Assembly (NCBI GenBank): GCA_016719615.1
Contig: JADJYQ010000005.1
Location: forward strand, 271,001 to 335,000
Direction of reading: 5' to 3'
From: Saprospiraceae bacterium
GTDB lineage: Bacteria; Bacteroidota; Bacteroidia; Chitinophagales; Saprospiraceae
Length of the DNA: 64,000 bases
Of this stretch, positions 35,796-45,000 are shown in pieces. Every line of letters starts with the position of its first letter. Positions within the stretch are counted from its first letter, which is position 1. Below the pieces are notes generated by a model that worked only from the letters and a program-made list of their open reading frames with translations, made no database searches and was not told the origin of the DNA. Both the position numbers and the translations under genes were made by a program.

Positions 35796-38171
35796 ATGTC
35801 GACTGCTCTGAGTCTGCTCCAAAAATATTTCGGTTATAGCACATTTCGCCCTTTACAGGAAGATATTATTCAAGCTGTATTAAGGAATAAGGATGTTTTG
35901 GTTTTGATGCCTACAGGTGGCGGTAAGTCGGTTTGTTACCAGGTCCCGGCAATGGAGAAACAAGGTACGGCACTCGTAATATCACCTTTGATCTCGCTGA
36001 TGAAAGATCAGGTAGAAGCTTTGACGAGCAATGGGGTTCCGGCTGTTTTTATCAATAGTAGTCTCGATAGAATTGCAGAAGCGGAAATTGTGCGTCGGTG
36101 TTTGGCTAATGAGATCAAATTGTTATATCTGTCGCCAGAGAAGGCTTTGTCTGTATCGGATAATTTGTTGAGGCAACTTCAGATTTCTATGATAGCCATA
36201 GATGAAGCCCATTGTATCTCTCAGTGGGGACATGATTTTAGACCGGAATATACGCAGCTTAAAAATTTGCGGAAGGTTTTACCAGGAGTTCCAGTCATTG
36301 CACTTACGGCGACTGCTGATAAAATTACGCGTAAGGATATTATTGTGCAAATGAATCTCGACGACCCGGAAGTATTTATATCTTCTTTCGATCGCCCAAA
36401 TTTTCATTTATCGGTGCGCAAGCAAGTGAAGGGAAAAGAAAAGGAAGAGGAGATTCTAGCTTTTATTAAAGCCCATAAGGAACAGTGTGGAATTATTTAT
36501 TGCCTTTCCCGAAAAAACACTGAATCCATCTGCGGTTTTTTGCGAAATCAGGGAATCAATGCAGCTTATTACCACGCTGGCATGAATTCTGAGCAGCGAT
36601 CTAAGGTGCAGGAAGATTTTATATACGACCGGACACAGGTGATATGTGCAACTATAGCTTTTGGAATGGGTATCGACAAATCGAATGTACGTTGGATCAT
36701 CCATTACAATCTTCCCAAAAACATGGAAGGATATTATCAGGAAATCGGAAGAGCAGGACGCGACGGCGCTCCTGCTAAGACCATTTTGTATTATAATGTT
36801 TCAGATCTCATGATGCTCAATAAGTTTGCCATGGAAAGCGGGCAAACAGAGCTCAATCTTGAAAAATTGAAACGCATACAACAATATGCGGAAGCAAGCG
36901 TATGCCGAAGAAAAATATTGCTCAGTTATTTTGGGGAAAATTACGACCGCAATTGTATGTCCTGTGATGTCTGTGATCATCCACCAAAATATATAGATGG
37001 TACACTCATTGCACAAAAAGCTATATCAGCTTTAATACGTGCAAAGGAAAACATTGGTGTTAAAATGCTCATTGATATTCTCAGAGGTTCCATGAATGCC
37101 GAATTGATTGCGGGAGCTTACGATCAATTAAAAACACATGGAGTAGGGAGGGAATATTCTTATCAAGCCTGGGAATCTTATATTCTGCAATTTATGCAAC
37201 TCGGCGTTTTTGAGATGGCTTATGACGAAGGTTTTGTGCTGAAAGTAAGTGATTACGGAAAACGAATCGTGAAAGGGGCTGCGAAATTGGATCTTGTTGA
37301 AGCATTCGTTCTACAAAGGGATGATACTAAAAAACGCGAACGACCGCAGTCTGAGGATGGGAACAGTTTATTCAATGAACTCCGAAAACTTAGAAAACGT
37401 GTTGCAGAAATGGAAGGCTTACCACCGTATCTTATTTTTCACGACAGCACTTTAATGCAAATGGTTGAATTGAAACCCGCCAATAGCCAGGAGATGTTGC
37501 GCATTCCGGGGGTATCGCAAACCAAATACCAAAAATTTGGCCCACTATTTGAAAATTTGATTCAAGCGTATTTAGGCGAAACGATTTCTGCCGGCAAAAT
37601 AGATGTATCCGAATACTTGTCTGATGATAAAATTGCAACTTATATCGAAGAACTTAAAAAATATCCGGTGCGGATATCGCATACTTTGATTGCGAAGTTA
37701 TTGCTGGCAACAGGAAAAGACTATTCATCCGGGGAACTAACAAATGTAAGTTTTTATGGTTTTTTAAAAGGTCATACGACCTATAAATATATAAGTCCAA
37801 TATTGGCACAATTTTTCAAATCGAAGCTGGTTCCGACAGGAACTCTTCGTGAGATCGAAGCCGCCAATTATTTTACAGGAGAATTATGGAACAATTTGGA
37901 ACCAGACCAAATCAGAATTTATCGGGATACGGTATCGATGTTTGAGTCCAATAGACCAAGCGATATTATTGACAACGACTATATCCTTCAGCAGCGAAAA
38001 ATGCATCCTCGTGCTTATGAGTTTTGGAGTGATGAGGAAAATCAGCTGTTGTTGGAGTTGAGTTCTCAAACCAATGATTTGGATTTGATTGCGGATATAT
38101 TGCGGAGGAATTCAGGGAATGTGAAGACGCAGTATAAGAAAGTAGCATCAACCCAGCCAACTCCCCTCTAG
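35796..38171 (+). CDS. recQ: ATP-dependent DNA helicase RecQ
   Basis: RecQ is a 3'-5' DNA helicase of recombination and repair. The 791-residue protein has Walker A MPTGGGKSVCYQ (residues 38-49), DEAH in AIDEAHCISQWGHDFRPEY near 136, motif III ALTATAD, motif VI QEIGRAGRDGAPA near 315, the zinc-binding Cys cluster (VCRRKILLSYFGE, CMSCDVCDHP), a winged-helix RQC region and an HRDC domain (LRKLRKRVAEMEGLPPYLIF). The C-terminal 150 residues beyond HRDC form an extra helical tail often seen in Bacteroidota RecQ. The gene is followed by a repeat array. Confidence 0.96.
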   Translation: MSTALSLLQKYFGYSTFRPLQEDIIQAVLRNKDVLVLMPTGGGKSVCYQVPAMEKQGTALVISPLISLMKDQVEALTSNGVPAVFINSSLDRIAEAEIVRRCLANEIKLLYLSPEKALSVSDNLLRQLQISMIAIDEAHCISQWGHDFRPEYTQLKNLRKVLPGVPVIALTATADKITRKDIIVQMNLDDPEVFISSFDRPNFHLSVRKQVKGKEKEEEILAFIKAHKEQCGIIYCLSRKNTESICGFLRNQGINAAYYHAGMNSEQRSKVQEDFIYDRTQVICATIAFGMGIDKSNVRWIIHYNLPKNMEGYYQEIGRAGRDGAPAKTILYYNVSDLMMLNKFAMESGQTELNLEKLKRIQQYAEASVCRRKILLSYFGENYDRNCMSCDVCDHPPKYIDGTLIAQKAISALIRAKENIGVKMLIDILRGSMNAELIAGAYDQLKTHGVGREYSYQAWESYILQFMQLGVFEMAYDEGFVLKVSDYGKRIVKGAAKLDLVEAFVLQRDDTKKRERPQSEDGNSLFNELRKLRKRVAEMEGLPPYLIFHDSTLMQMVELKPANSQEMLRIPGVSQTKYQKFGPLFENLIQAYLGETISAGKIDVSEYLSDDKIATYIEELKKYPVRISHTLIAKLLLATGKDYSSGELTNVSFYGFLKGHTTYKYISPILAQFFKSKLVPTGTLREIEAANYFTGELWNNLEPDQIRIYRDTVSMFESNRPSDIIDNDYILQQRKMHPRAYEFWSDEENQLLLELSSQTNDLDLIADILRRNSGNVKTQYKKVASTQPTPL

Positions 38172-38430
38172 CGTGAAGATAGGATTGATCTTGTAATAGT
38201 TGACCACTCATTAGTTAATTTTATTTGAGGGCCGGTAGCGCGTCAGAAATATGTTTCGTTGGTCGTGAGGGACGATGGGGTGTTATGAATAGGATTGTTA
38301 AATGTGATGGATCATAGCTTATTACATTGACATATCGTTAATCGTGAGGGGCGATGGCATGTTGCGAATATGCTTCGATGATCATGAGGGTCGTTTCGAT
38401 GTTATGAATGTGTTTGATCAACGAGATGGA

Positions 38431-38882
38431 CGATAGCGTATATAATAATATATCGTAAATCGTGAGGGGCGATACCGCCTCACTCAGATATCTCGCCCTT
38501 TCAGGGCTAATTGCGTTTAGATCTGAAAATTAAATTGCATCAACGATAGCGTATATAATAATATATCGTAAATCGTGAGGGGCGATACCACCTCACTCAG
38601 GTATCTCGCCCTTTCAGGGCTAATTGCGTTTAGATCTGAAAATTAAATTGCATCAACGATAGCGTATATAATAATTTATCGTAAATCGTGAGGGGCGATA
38701 CCACCTCACTCAGGTATCTCGCCCTTTCAGGGCTAATTGCGTTTAGATCTGAAAATTAAATTGCATCAACGATAGCGTATATAATAATTTATCGTAAATC
38801 GTGAGGGGCGATACCACCTCACTCAGGTATCTCGCCCTTTCAGGGCTAATTGCTTTTAGATCTGAAAATTAAATTGCATCAA
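38431..38882. repeat. four tandem copies of a 113-bp palindromic repeat
   Basis: The units start with CGATAGCGTATATAATAAT at 38431, 38544, 38657 and 38770, with a fifth truncated one at 38883. Each holds two hairpins: GTGAGG...CCTCAC and CGCCCTTTCAGGGC. Units differ by only a few bases. Degenerate pieces (CGTGAGGGGCGATGG and similar) extend back to about 38230. An inverted GCCCTGAAAGGGC copy is at about 38930. The array ends 150 bp from the end of an IS200-type transposase gene. The 38172-39034 gap contains no gene. Confidence 0.93.
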
Positions 38883-38954
38883 CGATATTGTAATATTAAG
38901 TTTCGATCTATTGATGTCAATTAATATTAGCCCTGAAAGGGCGTTATATCATAC

Positions 38955-38977
38955 AATAGGGTATAGCCCTATTTTTT
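38955..38977. terminator. terminator-like hairpin AATAGGG/CCCTATT with T-run
   Basis: AATAGGG pairs with CCCTATT around TATAG, followed by four more T. It lies between the 113-bp repeat array and the transposase gene. It could be a plus-strand terminator or an end hairpin of the transposase element. Confidence 0.5.
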
Positions 38978-39034
38978 CATTCTGAAAATTTAGCAGGGAT
39001 TCTTGCTTACCTTTTTAGCGAATGTGCAAAACTT

Positions 39035-39487
39035 TCAATCCCAAACATACTTCTCATCATATTCAACTTTATATTTTTTCAACATAGCACGGTATTCAAT
39101 TTGAAAATTTTTCTTGTTGTGATGTTTGTGCTGATTTGATATGTAGGCAATTACAGTTTCTACTTCCGAAGGTTTTACTGAAAATGCCCCATATCCATCT
39201 TGCCAATAAAAATTTTCATATCCCGCCCCTTTTGTTTTTATCCATTTAGAAGAATGAGATTTTATTTCTTCCATCAACTTCATTAAAGCTATCTTTTTTG
39301 AAAGCATACACAAGATATGGATATGGTCGATGTATCCACCCACTTTAATTACATGACAGTCGAGTTTATTACAGATGCCTCCAAGATAACTATGGAGCTC
39401 GTCTTCCACGGGTGGATGTATCAGCGCTTGCCTGTACTTTGTGCTAAATACAATATGTACATAGTTTTTTACGAGTGATTGTCCCAT
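39035..39487 (-). CDS. tnpA: IS200/IS605-type Y1 transposase (REP-associated candidate)
   Basis: The 150-residue HUH single-strand transposase has VHIVFSTKYRQ at the start, the His-x-His metal site in GYIDHIHILC (H55, H57) and the catalytic Tyr in TVIAYISNQHKHH (Y115), with NFYWQDGYGAFSV between them. These are all the parts of an active Y1 protein. Upstream of the start, GGCTGCACAGTCC at about 39500 can form an imperfect end hairpin. No TnpB is present. The REP-like array on its other side makes a REP-mobilising role plausible, though many Bacteroidota carry such a gene without an array. Confidence 0.88.
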   Translation of the reverse strand: MGQSLVKNYVHIVFSTKYRQALIHPPVEDELHSYLGGICNKLDCHVIKVGGYIDHIHILCMLSKKIALMKLMEEIKSHSSKWIKTKGAGYENFYWQDGYGAFSVKPSEVETVIAYISNQHKHHNKKNFQIEYRAMLKKYKVEYDEKYVWD

Positions 39488-39650
39488 AGTAATAAATTAT
39501 GGGCTGCACAGTCCGTAGGCAAAAATGGCCCTTTTAATGAATTTTCTATATGCAATCATAGCAAAGTTTAACGCTATTAATTTTTCTCTAATTGTGAATT
39601 TTTTGTAAAATCAAAATGCCTATCTCCAAGCCAATTTCATAAACCATTTT

Positions 39651-39920
39651 TTAAAATGGGTCTTCTCTGAAGTTATTATATTTAATTTGTGTATCATGAA
39701 TATCTCCATCGATTTCGAGAATCAATTTGATTTCATGACAAAGAAAATCTACAATATATCTTCTTGGTGATACAGAAGATCCGCATTGAATAGCAACCTG
39801 TCTTCTGAACTTCAATTGATGAAATCTCCTGTTCCTGACCAATTCCCAAACAATTTTTTCAGCTGGTGTTTGAGTTTTTCTTAATTCACGGGTAACATCT
39901 ATTATACTCATAGAATTCAA
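39651..39920 (-). CDS. DUF559 (Vsr-like endonuclease fold) protein, truncated
   Basis: The 89-residue frame shows LRKTQTPAEKIVWELVRNRR, LKFRRQVAIQCG, and the core YIVDFLCHEIKLILEIDGDIHD, which is the DUF559 domain with its Asp-Glu-Asp nuclease-like residues. Family members usually run about 30 residues further, through a strand of the LRFTNEE type. Here a TAA follows DPF and none of the downstream frames restores a clean family C-terminus. It is probably a decayed gene beside the mobile transposase; a functional short form is less likely. Confidence 0.65.
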   Translation of the reverse strand: MNSMSIIDVTRELRKTQTPAEKIVWELVRNRRFHQLKFRRQVAIQCGSSVSPRRYIVDFLCHEIKLILEIDGDIHDTQIKYNNFREDPF

Positions 39921-40044
39921 AAATAGAAAACAGTCAAACTGTATTTATATCAATTTATTGATATAAATACATAGTTTCTTGAAAAGTGCATTTGATTTAT
40001 TGAATACCAATTCACTCGTATTAGTTTATGAAAATCGCAACTCT

Positions 40045-40066
40045 CTTCTCCACGCCAGTGGAGAAG
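40045..40066. repeat. palindrome CTTCTCCAC/GTGGAGAAG
   Basis: A perfect 9-bp inverted repeat with a GCCA loop, followed by GGCCGGGGATGAGG, sits 20 bp beyond the stop of the beta-helix gene. It is related to the hairpin at 15723-15747. Confidence 0.6.
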
Positions 40067-40086
40067 GGCCGGGGATGAGGCCCAAA

Positions 40087-41862
40087 TTATATCTTTTGAA
40101 AACTCCTGTATAATATCACCCCATCTTTAAAATCGAGTTGTAAAAAATAAATTCCCGATGGTAATTTTGAAATGTCGACTCTTGATTGTTTAGAACACTC
40201 CTTGATTGGGAGAATTTTATTACCAAATAAATCCATGATGCAAATTATTTCGGGTATGGTAAATTCTGTTTCGATAACTATTTCAGTGCTTGCTGGATTA
40301 GGAAAAATATTGCAGATAAGATTTTGATTGTAATAATCTTTTGTGTTCACAATACAACAATATTCATAAGGACCGATATCCCAAGCAGGACCACCTAATC
40401 CATCGCCATCAATAGGTCTAGGCATTCCGTCAAAGTCCTGAGTTACGACATTTGCCATATCGGCTCCTTTATCGATTGCCAGCAAACTGTTGGCGGTCAA
40501 ATGGAAATCAGATGTTGGTGACACAAAATTTGGATCACCATTTTGTCCTTTTATTTCAGATGCAGGATATGCGGAACGAAAAGCTGTTAAAGTTTTATAT
40601 GATGTGCCACTAACATAGATCAGATTATTTGAACTGGCCGGGAAATAATAAAGATTATGATCTAAGGATATTCCATTCAATCCATTATTGAAATAAACCA
40701 ACGAATGGTTAGCATTAGAAGTGGTCTTGTAAAAAATGTTGTTTTTAATTTGAAGATTTACTGGATTGATCGCATTGGTAAAAAACAATGCGGGTTGATT
40801 TGATCCTGTATGGATGATGTTGTTGTAAAAGAAAATATCTTTTACCGGTCCGTTATCGGAAATAAATACCTGTGCTGGGAAAATATTATTTCTAACGATG
40901 ATATTTTCACTTAGTAAGGTTTGCGTACCCGATTCTGAACTAATTCGAAGACCTTGAGGTGCGTTGTAGACATGATTACCTTCGATGACTACATTTTTAG
41001 TTCCCGATGATTGGTCACCTCCAACGTGGATCGTATGAATATAGGTATTGTGTATTCTATTGTTTCGGATGATGAGATTTTCCGAAGCCCGAAGTTTGAG
41101 ACCATCATCGGCATTTTTAATTTCATTACCTTCAAAGAGAATATTCTTTGACTGACTAATGTAAATACTATGCACAAATACGCTGCCGCAGCCATTGCTA
41201 TCCAGCACATTGTTTTTAAACTGCACATCTGTTGCAGAACAGAAAATTCCCTGACCTTGTGCATCGTTGCCATTTTTTTCAAGCATACAGTTTTCTACCG
41301 AGATGTTGTTTTGATATAGGATCATTCCATTTTGGCAACCTGAAATATAAAGGCTATTGAGGATAATGTGATGTGGCTTTAAACTGTAGAAGCTTTCGTT
41401 GACATATACACCAACCGGACGGCTGCCAATCGCTGAATTGCTGATCAATGCAAGATCTTTAAAGTGGAGGTAAGAAGCAGCTGCATTTGCCGAACCGCGG
41501 CAAAGTAAAATTTCACCCGTACCTGATTTAAAAATAGTGGGCCGATTGCCCATACCATAGGCTCCGATAAAAATGTGTTGATTTGGATTACCTTGGGCCG
41601 CTCCTGTAGCAATGCCGATAGTGCCTGACCATAGGTCACCCCTCTTTAGAAAAACGCTGTCGCCGGCTCGAACTGTGGTATTCAATAAATTATTTAATGC
41701 GTTTAAACTTTTTCTTGGGCCATCTGTGCTGTTGGCATTTGGCAGTGCCAATCTCCCGCTCCAATTATCATTTCCAATGCTTTCAGAAAAGTAGTAATTG
41801 TTAGAAAATGCCGAAACACTTATGAATAAGAAAACTGGGAGTAGGAAGCTTTTAGAAATCAT
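40087..41862 (-). CDS. secreted right-handed parallel beta-helix protein with T9SS type A C-terminal domain
   Basis: The 591-residue exported protein has a signal peptide (MISKSFLLPVFLFISVSAFS), then YYFSESIGNDNWSG, the usual start of secreted beta-helix proteins. A run of about ten parallel beta-helix coils follows (FKNNVLDSNG, ILFEGNEIKNADDG, LIIRNNRIHNT, VVIEGNHVYNA, IIVRNNIF), then a choice-of-anchor Q type segment (GPAWDIGPYEY) and a type A T9SS signal (LPSGIYFLQLDF). Such folds bind or cleave polysaccharides; no specific lyase motif is recognised. Confidence 0.87.
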   Translation of the reverse strand: MISKSFLLPVFLFISVSAFSNNYYFSESIGNDNWSGRLALPNANSTDGPRKSLNALNNLLNTTVRAGDSVFLKRGDLWSGTIGIATGAAQGNPNQHIFIGAYGMGNRPTIFKSGTGEILLCRGSANAAASYLHFKDLALISNSAIGSRPVGVYVNESFYSLKPHHIILNSLYISGCQNGMILYQNNISVENCMLEKNGNDAQGQGIFCSATDVQFKNNVLDSNGCGSVFVHSIYISQSKNILFEGNEIKNADDGLKLRASENLIIRNNRIHNTYIHTIHVGGDQSSGTKNVVIEGNHVYNAPQGLRISSESGTQTLLSENIIVRNNIFPAQVFISDNGPVKDIFFYNNIIHTGSNQPALFFTNAINPVNLQIKNNIFYKTTSNANHSLVYFNNGLNGISLDHNLYYFPASSNNLIYVSGTSYKTLTAFRSAYPASEIKGQNGDPNFVSPTSDFHLTANSLLAIDKGADMANVVTQDFDGMPRPIDGDGLGGPAWDIGPYEYCCIVNTKDYYNQNLICNIFPNPASTEIVIETEFTIPEIICIMDLFGNKILPIKECSKQSRVDISKLPSGIYFLQLDFKDGVILYRSFQKI

Positions 41863-42096
41863 ATTGGGTGTTATATTATAATTAAATAATGAGCATCGTT
41901 ATAAAACTTTGATAAATTTTTAATTAAATGAAATTAAGAACCCTTAATAAGTTGTATAGCGCATACAATTCAATATTACCTATTACCGGTCTTTAAAATA
42001 TTAATTAGCACGGGCTTATCCTTCTTAAAATCTCAACATATTTCTTCTAAAATTCATTTTTAGTATTGGAATATTTGAAATTGAATCCTAAAAAGC

Positions 42097-45000
42097 TCAA
42101 TTCTTAATTAGCTTCCTAAGCAGTTTAAAATTGGGACCTTGCAAATCTAAAACATACATTCCGGATTCAAAATGCCTGGTATCTATTATAAATTTAAAAT
42201 GATTAGTTAGACTGGAAACATTTTCTTCAAAAACTTTGAGACCAAAGGTATTGTAAATGCTAAGCGTGATGGGCCCCACGTGGCCGGAAAACTCAATTTC
42301 TGTTTGATCATTAAATGGATTGGGTTTAACCATCAATGAATAAATGCTTTCGTAATTATTAATCTCAATGTCTTTTCCATTTAGGCTTTCTCCGTTCAAT
42401 TCATTGGACTTATAAAAGTGTTTATCAACGCTACTATACGAGTCGTATTGATCAACCGTAGCCTGAAATATTTCATTTTTCTTAATTTTAAAAAGATCGT
42501 TGGCGGTCTGAGGTGAAACATTAAAAGGTTTCACTCTTACAAAGACGGTAGCGAGTGCACAATCCTGATGGCCATCGCAGAGTTCGTATTGAAATTGATC
42601 TTGACCATAAAAATCGTGAAAAGGAGAATAAGAGAAACTTCCGTCCATATTCATAATTACTGCGCCACCTTTTGCACCGCCGTAGGTCCCAACGAGTTTC
42701 CAGCTGTCAAAAATATCCCCACTTGCCGTATCGTTGGATGCCACTGATTCGTTAAGCACCATATCTTCCAATGTGATAAAGTTATCATCTGCAGTTCTGG
42801 GAAAATCATTTATGGGACTTACAGATAATGAAACCATAGCTCTTGAACAATCCTGATTAGTATCGCAGATCTCATAAGTGAAGCCATCGTCACCATTATA
42901 ATTTTTTTCTGGTTTATAAAAAAATGCACCTCCGATTGTCATCCTGACAATAGCATGTTTTGCTCCTCCATTTGGCCCAACAAGTTTAAAATCATTGGTT
43001 CCATCTCCACTTAAAGTATCATTCAATCCTACATTTCCTGAAAATGAGATATCTTCAATTAAATTGAAACGATCATTTAATGCCACACTTACATCATTAA
43101 CTGATTGAATTCTGATTTTTACTTTTGCAGTAAAACAGTCCTGATCTTGATCACATATTGAATAACTGAATTCATCATTTCCATAATAATCAGGCACTGG
43201 AATATAATGAAATTTCCCTTGATTATCTAAAGTGACTGTGGCGTGCTGCGCGCCACCATTTTGGCCATTGAGTGCCCATATGTTTCCACCATCTCCGCTT
43301 GGAATATCATTTAAGCCGACATCTCCTGAAAGTGATTGGTCTTCATTTATAGTAAATTCATCATCTGCAATTATTGGTAAATCGTCTACTGAGTTAACGG
43401 TCAGGATCACTGTTGCTGATTGACAATCCATATCAACATCACAAAGTTCATATACAAAAGCATCCGTTCCGTGAAAGTTTGGATTGGGTTTATATGTAAA
43501 CTCACCATTTTCTTTTATAGTAACGCTTCCATGCAGGGCCCCTCCATTATTGCCTTTTAGTTTAAAAGCATTGGGAATGTCTAAACTTAAAACATCATTA
43601 GTGTAAGCATATGCTGTTAATTCATTGTCTTCATTTAGATCAAACTGGTCATCTACTGCAGTGGGCAGAGAATTCGCGTTTTTTCTGAATCCCTGTGCAA
43701 AAAAAGTTGCCCATCGATTTCCCTGGAACAATAAGGCAGGGATTCCGATCGACTTCATTTTTGTTTGATCTATAGGAACTACAGAACTTTTAACAGGCTT
43801 CAAAGGAGAACTTGTAAATCCATCATCGAAACTTACTTTAAGATCTAAAACAGAAAAATTTGGAAACCCAAAACCTTTGGTCTTTTCCTGAATGTAGTGG
43901 AGCTCTCCTTTTTCAACATTGCATCCGACAATGGCATTTTCCAGTGGAACAGTCGGGCTGTTGTAATCACTAATGTAAAAATCCATTGCCATCACTGTTG
44001 GCGAATTTTTAGAAAAGTTAGGATTTTTAAAATGATATAATCTTTTGGCTGAAGGATTGGCTAAAGGAGCCCGAAATAACTTTTCAATTGCCCCATCAGC
44101 GAATTTATCGTGAGGTAGATCCCAAAATCGCAAAAATCCAATGTCCCATTGATGATACTTGTAATTTCCATTATGGCTATGTTCATTATAACAATCATAC
44201 ATTAAATAACGGCCGCTGTGGTCAAACTCCATGGTTGAAATTTCCACAACTCTTGAACTCTTGACAGTAACATCAAACACGGGATTTGTAATGACAAATT
44301 TTCGTTCATTGCCGGTGATCAGATCTTTAATGATAATGTTATTATTATTTAGGACTTGTTTCTCCAATAAAGCTAAAAATCTTCCGTCTTTAGCAACGGC
44401 AACATTTCTGTAATTGGGTTTGTCCAAAACAACAGATTGATCCCATGCTTTGGTGGCTGAATTGAAAATGAGTTTATAAACTTTATAATCAGTAGCTACA
44501 AAATAAATAGCTGAACCATCATCGAGTACACTTGGTCTGCTCAATAAATCCAAGCTGCTAATTTTTATTAAATTTTGAACTGCAGTTTCACTAATGTACA
44601 ATCCTTCGTTTTTTGATTTAGTTGCATTGAATTTTGAACTGAGGACATATTCTATACCCTGATTGGGTTTGAGCTGTGCGTCAGTAAAATCAAAAATTCC
44701 ACCTCCGGGTTGGGGGCTGGTGCCAATACCAACCTCTTCAAAAGCCATGGAAGCTTTTTCTTTAATAGATGCTTCAAGAGGATATAAATCAAAACAAGAT
44801 TGTTCGATTGCAGCGCGAAGGTCTTTAAAGTTTGCTTGTCTGATCAGGTAAAAATTCATGGCGTGGTAGTAAACTTTTTCAGCTATCTTTTTGGCATCTT
44901 CTTCAGTTCCTGTTTTTGCAATCAAGCCCTGAACAAATTTATAAAAGGCGAAATTCGGAATCCCACTATTCAAGTGAACTCCGCCTGCATCAGCAGCACC

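Noticed and set aside
38431..38882. Possible CRISPR array (four regular repeats)
   Set aside because: The 113-bp units are contiguous and identical throughout, with no variable spacers and no cas genes nearby; they are tandem palindromic repeats.
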